Shown here piece after piece: positions 49,166 to 57,277 of a stretch of 62,214 bases of DNA; the stretch's first letter is position 1; every line of letters starts with the position of its first letter. The notes under the pieces are model-generated. The model was given only the letters and a program-made list of their open reading frames with translations, was not told the DNA's origin and did not search any database. The position numbers and the translations under genes were made by a program. Source of the stretch: CAZMVY01 sp964617875 (GTDB lineage Bacteria > Planctomycetota > Phycisphaerae > UBA1845 > PWPN01); assembly GCA_964617875.1 (NCBI GenBank), contig CAZUAI010000028.1, forward strand, positions 1 through 62,214, given 5' to 3'.

Positions 49166-50229
49166 TGAACCCCACGTACGAAGCGGTCATCTCGGGCGAG
49201 CGTCGCGGAATCGCGGCGTTCTGCGCGCGGGGGCTGCTGGCAGGGCTTTCCGTCGCGTACGCGCCGATCATCGGCCTGCGCAACGCGTGGTACAACCTGG
49301 GCTGGGGCGTGTGGCGGCTGCCGGTGCCGGTGATCTCGGTCGGCAACATCACCGTCGGCGGCACCGGCAAGACGCCGATGGCGGCATGGCTCTGCCGACA
49401 TCTCGCGGACCGCGGGGGACGGCCGGCGGTCGTCGCGCGGGGCTACAAGGCGAAAAAGGGCAAACGCCCCGACGAACTGGCCATGCTGGAACGCCACTGC
49501 CGCGAGGCCGGCTTCGTGGCCTATCGCGATCGCGTGGCCGGCGCATTCCTCGCCGCCGAGAAACTCGGGGCGCGCACGATCATCCTCGACGACGGCTTCC
49601 AGCACCGCAGGCTCGCCAGGGACCTCGATATCGTGCTGATCGACGCCACCCGCCCCTTCGGTTATGAGCGGCTGATCCCGCGGGGGCTTCTGCGCGAATC
49701 GCTGCGATCGCTTTGCCGGGCCGACCTGTTAGTCATCACGCGAGCGAACCAGGTCGAGCCCGCAGAACTCGCCTCGCTGCGGGACGCTCTCGGCCGACTC
49801 GCGCCGGGCAAGCCGATTCTCGGCGCCGTCCACCGCCCCGGGGGCTTCCACAAGCTCGACGGCCGGCCCGTACCGACGCCGGACACCGGCCGCCGCGTGT
49901 TTCTCTTCGCGGGCATTGCACGGCCGGCGGCGTTCCAGCAGACCGTCCGCCGGCTCGGCTTCGCGCCCGTCGGGTCGCGGTGGTATTCCGACCACTACGA
50001 CTACCGCCCGGCGGATGTGCCGTCCCTCGTGACGGCGGCGCGTGAGGCCAGGGCCGACCTGCTCCTCACGACCGAGAAGGACGCGGTCAAGCTGGCCGCG
50101 CTGCGTACGGACTGGCCGATGCGGGTACTCGCGCTCCACGTGGAGATCGAGTTCCTGGACGATGGTGCTACAATCATGGCCGCCGCCGTGGACCGCGTGG
50201 TGAGCGGCACCGAGAAGCGTCATGCCTGA
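49165..50229 (+). CDS. lpxK: Tetraacyldisaccharide 4'-kinase
   Basis: 354 residues. The phosphate-binding loop is ISVGNITVGGTGKTPMAAWL, with the N-terminal membrane-associating helix (RGLLAGLSVAYAPIIGL) before it. Other LpxK blocks are VARGYK, LGARTIILDDGFQHRRLARD and LLLTTEKDAVKL. It phosphorylates the 4' position of the lipid A disaccharide precursor at the inner membrane, so the organism makes lipid A-type lipopolysaccharide. It is translated directly behind memo (TGATG) and overlaps the following gene by eight bases, so all three are one operon. Confidence 0.94.
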   Translation: MNPTYEAVISGERRGIAAFCARGLLAGLSVAYAPIIGLRNAWYNLGWGVWRLPVPVISVGNITVGGTGKTPMAAWLCRHLADRGGRPAVVARGYKAKKGKRPDELAMLERHCREAGFVAYRDRVAGAFLAAEKLGARTIILDDGFQHRRLARDLDIVLIDATRPFGYERLIPRGLLRESLRSLCRADLLVITRANQVEPAELASLRDALGRLAPGKPILGAVHRPGGFHKLDGRPVPTPDTGRRVFLFAGIARPAAFQQTVRRLGFAPVGSRWYSDHYDYRPADVPSLVTAAREARADLLLTTEKDAVKLAALRTDWPMRVLALHVEIEFLDDGATIMAAAVDRVVSGTEKRHA

Positions 50230-51193
50230 AAAGCCCCTGGTTCCCCTGGATTTCCGCGAGTTGCGGCTGCGTTCCGCACACGACCGGCCGCACCTTGTGG
50301 ACGTATCCCGTTTCGCCGGCCTGCCGGGCCGCGGCGCGACGGTGGCGGAGTGGCTGGCCGCGTTGCCCGGCTTCCTCGGCGCATCGCGGCTGCGGGATGC
50401 CGTAAACGCGATCGTGGCGGCGCGCCGGGCGGACCGCGCGGTCGTCTTCGCCTTCGGGGCGCACGTCGTCAAGGTCGGTTGCGGGCCGATCCTCATCGAC
50501 CTCATGCGGCGCGGCGTCGTAACGGCGATCGCCTGCAACGGAGCGACGGCCATCCACGATGTCGAAGTCGCGATGCTCGGCGCGACCAGCGAGGACGTCG
50601 GCGAGTCGATCCGCGACGGCAGCTTCGGCATGGTCCGCGAAACGATGGCGTTCTTCGCGAAGGCGGCCCGCCGCGGGGCACGCGATGATGTCGGGCTCGG
50701 TCGGGCCATCGGCGAGATGGTGCTCGAGGAGCGGCTCCCGCACAGCGGCCTGAGCATCTTCGCGGCGGCCGCGGAGTGCGGGATCCCCGCGTCGGTCCAC
50801 GTCGCGATCGGCACGGACACGGTGCATATGGCGGCCGAGGCCGACGGCGCGAGCATCGGGCAGGCGTCCCTCACGGATTTCCGGCGGCTGTGCGCGGCGG
50901 CGCGCGACCTCGGCGCGGCGGAAGCGGGCGGCACGGGCGGCGTCTGGTGCAACATCGGATCGGCGGTCGTGCTGCCCGAGGTGTTTCTCAAGGTCGTCGC
51001 CGTCGTCCGCAACCTCGGCACGAACCTCAACGCGGTGAACACGGTGAACCTCGACATGATGCGCCACTATCGCCCCGCCCAGAACGTGCTGACGCGCCCG
51101 CTGGTCGACGGCCGCGGGTTTGATCTGACGGGGCACCACGAGATCATGCTTCCGCTGCTGCGACAGGCCATCATCGAGAGGCTCGACGGCTGA
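50222..51193 (+). CDS. Conserved protein of unknown function (possible deoxyhypusine-synthase-like fold)
   Basis: 323 residues, not confidently assigned. Sequence blocks that look conserved are FAFGAHVVKVGCGPILIDLM, GATAIHDVEVAMLGATSED, PASVHVAIGTDTVHMAAEAD, GGTGGVWCNIGSAVVLPEVF and GTNLNAVNTVNLDM. Alternating hydrophobic and glycine-rich turns suggest a Rossmann-type alpha/beta protein. The order of blocks loosely recalls deoxyhypusine synthase, but its signature Lys is not identified. It overlaps lpxK by eight bases and follows memo, so it is probably needed in the same process, perhaps envelope-related. No signal peptide or membrane segment, so it is cytosolic. Confidence 0.55.
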   Translation: MPEKPLVPLDFRELRLRSAHDRPHLVDVSRFAGLPGRGATVAEWLAALPGFLGASRLRDAVNAIVAARRADRAVVFAFGAHVVKVGCGPILIDLMRRGVVTAIACNGATAIHDVEVAMLGATSEDVGESIRDGSFGMVRETMAFFAKAARRGARDDVGLGRAIGEMVLEERLPHSGLSIFAAAAECGIPASVHVAIGTDTVHMAAEADGASIGQASLTDFRRLCAAARDLGAAEAGGTGGVWCNIGSAVVLPEVFLKVVAVVRNLGTNLNAVNTVNLDMMRHYRPAQNVLTRPLVDGRGFDLTGHHEIMLPLLRQAIIERLDG

Positions 51194-51349
51194 AACTTCA
51201 CCCCGACGTTGCGCATCGCGACGCCGGGAACGCACCACAATGGGAAAGCGGAAAACCGACAACGACGTCTGCGGCCGGCGTATCGCGTGCCGTCGTGGCA
51301 GACATTTCCGCGATCCGGCGGGCGCCCTTCGCGGTCGGGCAGGTGCCCT

Positions 51350-51401
51350 GTGGCACAGGCATCCCGCGTGCCTCCACTCGCAGGCCGGAAGCCCGCGCCG
51401 C
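51350..51401. repeat. Palindromic repeat family A, degenerate copy
   Basis: 52 bases with arms GTGGCACAGGC and GCCCGCGCCGC. Aligns with 7129-7179 along its whole length with scattered substitutions. It sits in the 256-base gap upstream of the pseudopilin gene. Confidence 0.6.
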
Positions 51402-51449
51402 CAGACGCCGGAGTCCGCCGCCGCGAACAGCACTCGCCGTCGTCGCGCC

Positions 51450-51932
51450 ATGACGATCTTCGAGGCGGCGCTCATCGCGGCGGCACTGGCGATCGTGCTC
51501 TTTCTGGTCGCCGGCGGCGTCGGCACGATACGGCAGCAGGCGAAGCGCAACCTGTGTACGCGGCTGATGACGCAGCTCGGCGACGCCCTCGTGAAATATC
51601 ACCAGGCGACCGGTACGTACCCGCCCGGCGCACCGGATTCATCGGCCGGCAACGCCGTCCAGGCCATGCTGCGGGTCGAGGCCGCGGCGGCCGCTCTCAA
51701 AACGCTGCCCCTGTCGCTTCGTATGGGTGCGGAACCGCTCGTGGGCGGCGTCGATCCGTGGGGACGCCCGCTCCGTTACCTGACGGCCGACGTGCAGAAC
51801 GAGCATGACCGGCAGGAGGTCGCCGCCAACGGCGGCGTGCCCATCTTCGAATCGGCGGGCCGAGACAAGGACTTCGGCGACAGCAACCCCGCCACCGCGA
51901 CGGACAACGTGCGGACGAGCGACCTCAAATAG
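51450..51932 (+). CDS. Type II secretion/type IV pilus pseudopilin-like protein (GspG-like)
   Basis: 160 residues. The N-terminus MTIFEAALIAAALAIVLFLV is a pilin-type hydrophobic helix with Glu5 in the right place, although the usual glycine before the cleavage site is replaced. The following helix (QAKRNLCTRLMTQLGDALV), KYHQATGTYPP and the DPWGRPLRYLT motif are the hallmarks of GspG-type major pseudopilins. It should assemble in a periplasmic pseudopilus or act as a minor pilin. No secretion ATPase, secretin or prepilin peptidase is nearby, so it is an orphan. The start has no clear Shine-Dalgarno. Confidence 0.7.
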   Translation: MTIFEAALIAAALAIVLFLVAGGVGTIRQQAKRNLCTRLMTQLGDALVKYHQATGTYPPGAPDSSAGNAVQAMLRVEAAAAALKTLPLSLRMGAEPLVGGVDPWGRPLRYLTADVQNEHDRQEVAANGGVPIFESAGRDKDFGDSNPATATDNVRTSDLK

Positions 51933-51993
51933 CCCGTCAGCCCCCGGCCCTGCGAAGGAATCGCATGACGAACGCCGTGTCCGGCCCCAGCGA

Positions 51994-53004
51994 TCAGCCG
52001 CCGATGGAAACCATGCATCTCCCCTGCCCGCGCTCCCTCATCCTCGGTTTGGCCATGACGGCAGCCTGCAAAATCTGATCGGCGATCTCCTCGTCGAGTT
52101 CGCGCCCGTCCCACGCCACGGCCAGGCTGGATCCACCGCTGTCAAAAAGACACGACAGGATTTCGCCCCGCGACGTGATGCGCAGCCGCCGACAACGCGC
52201 ACAGAACGGACGCGTGGTCGAGGCAATTACGCCGATGACGCCCGCCGGCCCGCCGCCGATGCCCGTCGTCGCATAGTCGGTCGCGGGCTGGCCGGGCGAC
52301 GCCGGGATCGGCGTCAGCGCGAATCGCCGCGACAGCCGATCCAGGATCTCCGTCGCCGCGACCAATCGGTCCCGAAACGCCTCCACCATCGGCCCGATGG
52401 GCATGACCTCGAGAAAGCGCACCGTACAGCCGCGCGTAAGCCCCCACGCCGCCAGTTCGCACAATTCATCATCGTTGAGGCCGCGCTGGACCACGACATT
52501 GAGCCGCACCGGCGTAAGCCCTGCCGCGAGCGCCGCCTCGATGCCGCGCAGCGTGCGGGCCACGTCACCGCCACGGGTAAGCCGCGCGAAACGCTCCGGC
52601 TTGAGCGTATCGAGCGAAATGTTGACGCGGCTCAGCCCCGCCCGCCGCAGTTCCTCGGCACGAGCGGCGAGCATCTGGCCATTGGTCGTCAGCGTGATTT
52701 CCTTTACCGTCCCCAGCCCTGCCGCGCTGGAGACCATCTCTGCCAGGTGCGGATGCAACAGCGGCTCTCCGCCGGTCAGCCGCACGTGCCGGACACCGTG
52801 GCGTTTCGACAACCAGCGGACCAGGGCGACGGCGAAATGCGCATCAATCCGGCAGGATCGCCTCTCTTCCACGAGCGAGCAGTACCGGCACGCCAGATTG
52901 CATCGCTCGGTCAGAGACAGGCGCAGATGATCGACGCGGCGTCCATGACCGTCAATCAACGGCCTGGCAAGGCGGACGGCGGGCTGACGGCACACCTGGA
53001 TCAT
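51994..53004 (-). CDS. moaA: Radical SAM GTP 3',8-cyclase (molybdenum cofactor biosynthesis)
   Basis: 336 residues. The SAM cluster motif CNLACRYC (Cys35, Cys39, Cys42) starts the radical SAM barrel; other blocks are HVRLTGGEPLLHP, EITLTTNGQM and NISLDTLKPERF. The second, GTP-binding cluster is in CARCRRLRITSRGEILSC (C-x2-C-x13-C). It catalyses the first step of molybdopterin synthesis with MoaC. No other moa or moe gene is near. The ATG at 53004 opens the domain; the ribosome-binding site is weak. It lies between convergent or divergent unrelated genes. Confidence 0.9.
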   Translation of the reverse strand: MIQVCRQPAVRLARPLIDGHGRRVDHLRLSLTERCNLACRYCSLVEERRSCRIDAHFAVALVRWLSKRHGVRHVRLTGGEPLLHPHLAEMVSSAAGLGTVKEITLTTNGQMLAARAEELRRAGLSRVNISLDTLKPERFARLTRGGDVARTLRGIEAALAAGLTPVRLNVVVQRGLNDDELCELAAWGLTRGCTVRFLEVMPIGPMVEAFRDRLVAATEILDRLSRRFALTPIPASPGQPATDYATTGIGGGPAGVIGVIASTTRPFCARCRRLRITSRGEILSCLFDSGGSSLAVAWDGRELDEEIADQILQAAVMAKPRMRERGQGRCMVSIGG

Positions 53005-53360
53005 TCGTCTTCGTCGAGCCCCCCCGTTCGACAGGATGGGCGGTGACGCTTCCGCCGGCACCACTCCCGCGCGCGATCGCAGGGCCTCGGCGTCGCGGAC
53101 AGAATACAGAATACCGCAAGAGCCCGGCAAAGACACCTTCGTGTCCGGGCGAACGGCCTCGACCTCGAGATCAAGGCGGACGCTGCCTGGAAGAAGCTGC
53201 CCCGCGTCTCTTCACAGGCCCTTCGCGACCTCGGCGGCAACGCGCTGTTCGGTCCGTCGAGACCGGCCGCACTTGCCAACGGCGGCGGCGGCCACTTAAA
53301 TAGGCCCTGCCGGGACGGAGAGTGGCGCGAGGACCCCCAGGACGAGACAAAGGACCAGAC

Positions 53361-54095
53361 ATGGCGAAAATCGCGGTCATCATCCCCGCGGCGGGCAAAG
53401 GCGAGCGGTTTGGTGCTTCGGAGAAGAAGACGTTTGCGAAGGTCGAGGGCCGGGCCGTATTCCTCCGGTCGATCGAGCAGTTCCTCAACCGCGAGGACGT
53501 TTGCCAGACCATCCTGGCCATCGCCCCCGAGGACCAGGAGGAGATGAAGTCGAAATACGCCGCCAACCTCGGCTTCATGGGCGTCAAGCTCGTCGTCGGC
53601 GGCGACAGACGATGCGACACCGTCGCGAAGGCGCTCGAGGTGGTCGCCGAGGACGCCGAATACGTCGCCGTCCACGACGCGGCCCGTTGCTGCGTCAGCA
53701 CAGACATGGTCGATGCCGTCTTTGCCGAAGCGGTCAAGACCGGCGCCGCCATCCTCGCCGCCCCGCTCGTCGGAACAATCAAGCGCGTCGGCGAGGCCAA
53801 GGTAATCGATGCCACCGTGCCCCGCGAAGGGCTTTACGAGGCCCAGACGCCGCAGGTGTTCAGGAAGTCGGTCCTTCTCGAGGCCTACGCAAAACGCGCC
53901 GAGTTCCCCGGCGAACCCACCGACGATTCGCAGCTTGTCGAGGCGATCGGGCACCCGGTCAGCGTCGTCGTGTCGGATTTCACCAACCTGAAAATCACCA
54001 CACGCGGCGACCTGACGCTCGCCGGGGCCGTCATCCGGACCCGCCCGCAGAAGCGGACCACGCCGCTCGGACCGTTCCAGGAAGCGCAGTGGTAG
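53361..54095 (+). CDS. ispD: 2-C-methyl-D-erythritol 4-phosphate cytidylyltransferase
   Basis: 244 residues. The CTP-binding loop is IIPAAGKGERFGASEKKTFA, with Lys residues that position the phosphates. Other blocks are VAVHDAARCC, YEAQTPQVFR and DFTNLKITTRGDL. It forms CDP-methylerythritol in the non-mevalonate isoprenoid pathway. The HDAARC ending differs from the common HDAARP. AAAGGA precedes the ATG. No ispF or other pathway gene is adjacent, and the next gene is convergent. Confidence 0.95.
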   Translation: MAKIAVIIPAAGKGERFGASEKKTFAKVEGRAVFLRSIEQFLNREDVCQTILAIAPEDQEEMKSKYAANLGFMGVKLVVGGDRRCDTVAKALEVVAEDAEYVAVHDAARCCVSTDMVDAVFAEAVKTGAAILAAPLVGTIKRVGEAKVIDATVPREGLYEAQTPQVFRKSVLLEAYAKRAEFPGEPTDDSQLVEAIGHPVSVVVSDFTNLKITTRGDLTLAGAVIRTRPQKRTTPLGPFQEAQW

Positions 54096-54117
54096 ACGCG
54101 GCTGCTTCGCCCCGCCG

Positions 54118-54136
54118 CTCTCCCTTGAAGGGAGAG
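54118..54136. repeat. Perfect palindrome between ispD and the CPBP gene
   Basis: CTCTCCCTT (54118-54126) and AAGGGAGAG (54128-54136) with one central base. It lies in the 55-base gap between convergent genes. No T-tract, so a bidirectional transcript-end hairpin or a dispersed palindrome. Confidence 0.55.
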
Positions 54137-54150
54137 GGAGTCGAAAGCCG

Positions 54151-55005
54151 TCACCGCCAGTCGGGCGCACCCAGGTGGAGCATCATCAACTGGATGCTGT
54201 TGAACAGAAAGTGCCACACGAGCACCGGCACGAGGCTCCGCCGCCAGACAAAAACCACCCCCATCCCCACGCCCAGCAGGAAGATCAGGCCCACGGCGAT
54301 GCGGCCCTCGTAGTAGTGCGGAACGGCGAACACAAATGCCCCGAGCACCACCGCGATCGGCCACCATCGTACGATCGCCCGCAGCCGTGTCAGCAGGAAC
54401 CCGCGAAAGAGCGTTTCCTCGAACACCGCGATCCACACCGACATCGCCACCAGAGCCGCCGGGTGCATCCGCGGCAGCGCCCCCTGGATGGCCTCGGGCG
54501 TCTTCTGCATCTCCGCGAACAGCCCCGGCGAAAACACCGCCACGGTGATCGCCGTCGCGACGAGTAGCGCGATCGTGACAAAGGTCAGGCCCACGCCGAG
54601 GCCGACGTCCAGCGCGAGGAAGTCGCTTCGCCAGCCGATCGACGCCGGTGGCCGACGGCCAAGCCACAACATCAACGCAATGGCCGTCAACAGCTCGACG
54701 CCGATGATAAACGTGCCGCCGATGTTCAGCCATCGTTCGTCCACGTCGCGGACGCGGTGCGCGATCCCGGACCAGAAGAGCCCGGCGCCGGCGAGGACGA
54801 CGAGCAACAGGAACAGTTCCGCCGCCGCGCGCCAGGGCGACCCCGCATCGCCGAACACCGGACTCAACGGGACCGGCAGGACCGGCGCCGGCGGCGGCAC
54901 GAACGGGACAGGAACGAGCACCGGCCGCGCCCAGGTGACGGGCCGGCGGACGACCGTAACTCCGTCGGGCCTCGGCGGCGTCGGCATCGGTTCCGGACTG
55001 TCCAT
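54151..55005 (-). CDS. CPBP-family intramembrane metalloprotease
   Basis: 284 residues with a Pro-rich cytosolic N-terminus of about 50 residues and six or seven membrane segments. The family signature is VFEETLFRGFLLTRL (EExxxR), followed by AVPHYYEG and VWHFLFNSIQ, giving the Glu, Arg, His and His active-site set of CAAX-protease/bacteriocin-processing (Abi) proteins. Function in bacteria is mostly unknown; some members confer bacteriocin immunity or process membrane proteins. No bacteriocin locus is near. Immediately downstream of dedA in transcription direction, 60 bases apart. Confidence 0.88.
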   Translation of the reverse strand: MDSPEPMPTPPRPDGVTVVRRPVTWARPVLVPVPFVPPPAPVLPVPLSPVFGDAGSPWRAAAELFLLLVVLAGAGLFWSGIAHRVRDVDERWLNIGGTFIIGVELLTAIALMLWLGRRPPASIGWRSDFLALDVGLGVGLTFVTIALLVATAITVAVFSPGLFAEMQKTPEAIQGALPRMHPAALVAMSVWIAVFEETLFRGFLLTRLRAIVRWWPIAVVLGAFVFAVPHYYEGRIAVGLIFLLGVGMGVVFVWRRSLVPVLVWHFLFNSIQLMMLHLGAPDWR

Positions 55006-55064
55006 CGAACGCTGGGCTCCTGTCGCCGGGCGCCCCGGCGCCGCTCCTCGATCTCATCAGCCGC

Positions 55065-55763
55065 TCAGGACGAGGCCGCCTGGTCCTTGGCCGGTTCGGC
55101 CCCGCCTGCGTTCGCCGCCGCGGCCTCGCCCCGACCGTACTTCGCCCGCAGGAACTCGATCACGCCGGGCATGACCGAGATGACGATAATCGCCAGGATC
55201 ACCAGGCTGAAGTTCTTCTTCACGAACGGCAGGTTGCCGAAATGGTAGCCCCCGAACACGAACAGGATCACCCACAGCAGGCCGCCGATGACGTTGTAGG
55301 CCAGAAACCTGGGATAGGTCATCGCCCCCACGCCCGCCACGAACGGGGCGAACGTGCGCACGATCGGCACGAACCGCGCGATGATGATCGTCTTGCCGCC
55401 GTACTTCTCGTAGAAGCGGTGCGTGCGGTCGAGGTACTCCTTCTTCAGGAACCGGACATTGCCCGTGAAAACCCGCGGCCCGATGTAGTGGCCGATCTGG
55501 TAGTTCACCGAGTCGCCGATGATCGCCGCGACCGTCAGCAGGACAAAGATCACCCAGACGTTCAACGACCCCGCCGCCGCAAACGCCCCCGCGGCGAACA
55601 GCAGAGAATCCCCCGGCAATATCGGCGTCACCACCAGGCCCGTCTCGCAGAAGACGATGAGGAACAGGATGCTGTACGTCCACACGCCGTACGTCGCGAT
55701 GACCGTGTTCAGGTGCTTGTCCAGGTGCAGGAACAGGTCGATAAACTGCTTCACATGCTCCAT
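55065..55763 (-). CDS. DedA-family membrane protein
   Basis: 232 residues. Blocks of the SNARE-associated/VTT domain are FCETGLVVTPILPGDSLLFA, AAIIGDSVNYQIGHYIGPR, RFVPIVRTFAPFVAGVGAM and FGGYHFGNLPFVKKNF, with the conserved acidic and arginine residues of this transporter-like family. DedA proteins are inner-membrane and influence lipid-carrier recycling (undecaprenyl phosphate flipping in some) and proton-motive force. The C-terminus is charged. AAGGAAG precedes the ATG. A sigma-54-like promoter sequence lies upstream. CPBP gene follows, probably in one transcript. Confidence 0.92.
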   Translation of the reverse strand: MEHVKQFIDLFLHLDKHLNTVIATYGVWTYSILFLIVFCETGLVVTPILPGDSLLFAAGAFAAAGSLNVWVIFVLLTVAAIIGDSVNYQIGHYIGPRVFTGNVRFLKKEYLDRTHRFYEKYGGKTIIIARFVPIVRTFAPFVAGVGAMTYPRFLAYNVIGGLLWVILFVFGGYHFGNLPFVKKNFSLVILAIIVISVMPGVIEFLRAKYGRGEAAAANAGGAEPAKDQAASS

Positions 55764-55819
55764 GGTTCTTCCTTACTCGGTCTCCGCCGGCCCCGACCGC
55801 ATGATCCGAAACCCCCATC

Positions 55820-56035
55820 CTACCGGCCGACAAGCCGGGTGCCAACCGACGCCCATGCCGCGCGAAACGCCGAAGCCCATCCGCAAGGCCGCGGCGCGCA
55901 GAGTGGTGCCGCAGCATTCGCGTCCGTCTTCTTCGCCGCATCAGACAAGAAGGCCGGCCCCGGCAGAGACAATACGAGCAAACCCGTTGCCTCCTGATCG
56001 ACATCGAGCGTTACCGGCTGAATGTCAAGATCCAT
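55820..56035 (-). CDS. Possible small ORF of unknown function
   Basis: 71 residues. The first half, MDLDIQPVTLDVDQEATG then LLVLSLPGPAFL, has a protein-like alternating pattern; the second half is Ala/Cys/Arg-rich and less convincing. GGAA lies nine bases upstream. The frame continues open upstream into the neighbouring gene, so it may be an antisense shadow. Listed because its N-terminus reads like a real peptide; confidence is low. Confidence 0.25.
   Translation of the reverse strand: MDLDIQPVTLDVDQEATGLLVLSLPGPAFLSDAAKKTDANAAAPLCAPRPCGWASAFRAAWASVGTRLVGR
55829..55845 (-). promoter_or_regulatory. Sigma-54-like promoter upstream of dedA
   Basis: On the minus strand TTGGCAC (55845-55839), five bases, TTGTC (55833-55829). 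The -24 element is perfect; the -12 element has T in place of the invariant C of TTGC. Spacing is correct. Predicted leader about 55 bases. Confidence 0.35.
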
Positions 56036-56098
56036 GTTGCGTTGTTCCAGGGGCGGGGAGTAGACTACCGATGCGTCTGACCGATAAGATCGAAACGG

Positions 56099-57271
56099 TT
56101 GCAGCACAGTGTGGCTGCATGGCTGTATGCCGGGAGGCGAATCACGCCCCGATGGTCTTCCGCTGCTCGCGTGGCTGCCCTTGCCCTCTGCCTTCACGGC
56201 GGCACTGTGGCCGGTCAGGAGCAGGGGTGTGGCTCCCCGAATGATGCGCCTGCGGTCGGGGCGATCCGCTGGGACGCATGGCACGGCGACCGCGGCGAGG
56301 CCGGCAGGGCCGTCGAACAGACTCTGGGACCGGCGAAGTGGTACGGCCGCCTGCCGTTCTTCGCAAAGATCACGGGGCCGGGTCGCGTCCGGCTCGATGG
56401 CGTCTCGCAGGACGTCATCGACCGGGAAATCGAATGGGCGGCATCCGCCGGCCTCGATTATTGGGCCTTCGTGACGTACTCCACCGACGATCCGATGAGC
56501 CTCGGCCTGCGGCGATACCTGTGCAGCGGCCGCCGCTCCAGCCTGCGGTTCTGCCTCATCACGGAGTGCGACCGCTGGCGGACACCGCAGTTCGCCGACC
56601 GGGTGCTGGAGCTGATGCGGCAGGCCGGCTACCGGACGGTCCTCGGCAGTCGGCCGTTGCTGTATGTGGGGTTCATCGACGACCGGCACCTCGCGGCATG
56701 GCCGGACGCGATCGAGGGATTCCGGCGAACGCTCGATGACCTCCGCGCAAAGGCCCTCGGCCGCGGTCTCGCGCGGCCGTATGTCGTCATCATGGATGGC
56801 GACCCGCGGAAAGCGAAGCAGTGGCTGGATGCCCTCGCCGGAGATGCGGTCAGCAGCTATGCGATCAACTCGGGCGGCCGCACGATGTCGTACGCCGACC
56901 TGGCTCAAACGGTCGAGGGCTTGTGGACCCGGTGGGCCGATTCAGGCGCCTCGGTCGTACCGCTTGTGACGACCGGCTGGGACCGGCGGCCGCGCGTCGA
57001 GCACCCCGTCCCGTGGGAGGCATCGCCGTCACCCGGCGGCGGAATGGAGGACTATGCGCTCGCGGCGACGCCGGCGGAGATCGCCGAACACCTGGGGCGC
57101 GCTCTGGAGTGGATAAAGTCTCATCCGTCGAAGGCCGCCGCCCGAAGCGTGATCGTGTATGCCTGGAACGAGTTCGATGAGGGGGGCTGGCTGGCACCGA
57201 CGCTCTCGGAGGGAACGGCGCGACTGGATGCGATCCGCCGGATCCTTCGTCGGCCGCCCGGCGGGCGGTAG
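56099..57271 (+). CDS. Exported WbsX/GH99-like protein
   Basis: 390 residues from a TTG start; GTG at 56111 is an alternative, and neither has a good ribosome-binding site, so the 5' end is uncertain. A hydrophobic signal-like stretch (VAALALCLHGGTVAGQ) precedes a TIM-barrel. Family blocks are RLPFFAKITGPGRV, GLDYWAFVTYSTDD and the closing VYAWNEFDEGGWLAPTL, which matches the NAWNEWxEGxxLEP signature of WbsX/GH99-like proteins. These act on mannose-type glycans or are annotated as glycosyltransferase-associated. Probably periplasmic. It converges on the zinc-ribbon gene with a six-base gap. Confidence 0.72.
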   Translation: MQHSVAAWLYAGRRITPRWSSAARVAALALCLHGGTVAGQEQGCGSPNDAPAVGAIRWDAWHGDRGEAGRAVEQTLGPAKWYGRLPFFAKITGPGRVRLDGVSQDVIDREIEWAASAGLDYWAFVTYSTDDPMSLGLRRYLCSGRRSSLRFCLITECDRWRTPQFADRVLELMRQAGYRTVLGSRPLLYVGFIDDRHLAAWPDAIEGFRRTLDDLRAKALGRGLARPYVVIMDGDPRKAKQWLDALAGDAVSSYAINSGGRTMSYADLAQTVEGLWTRWADSGASVVPLVTTGWDRRPRVEHPVPWEASPSPGGGMEDYALAATPAEIAEHLGRALEWIKSHPSKAAARSVIVYAWNEFDEGGWLAPTLSEGTARLDAIRRILRRPPGGR

Positions 57272-57277
57272 GAACGC

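Larger units (their letters stand above)
55764..56098. other. Intergenic region between dedA and the WbsX-like gene
   Basis: About 335 bases. It holds a sigma-54-like promoter for dedA and one doubtful 71-codon minus-strand frame. The plus-strand promoter for the WbsX-like gene is not identified. Confidence 0.5.
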
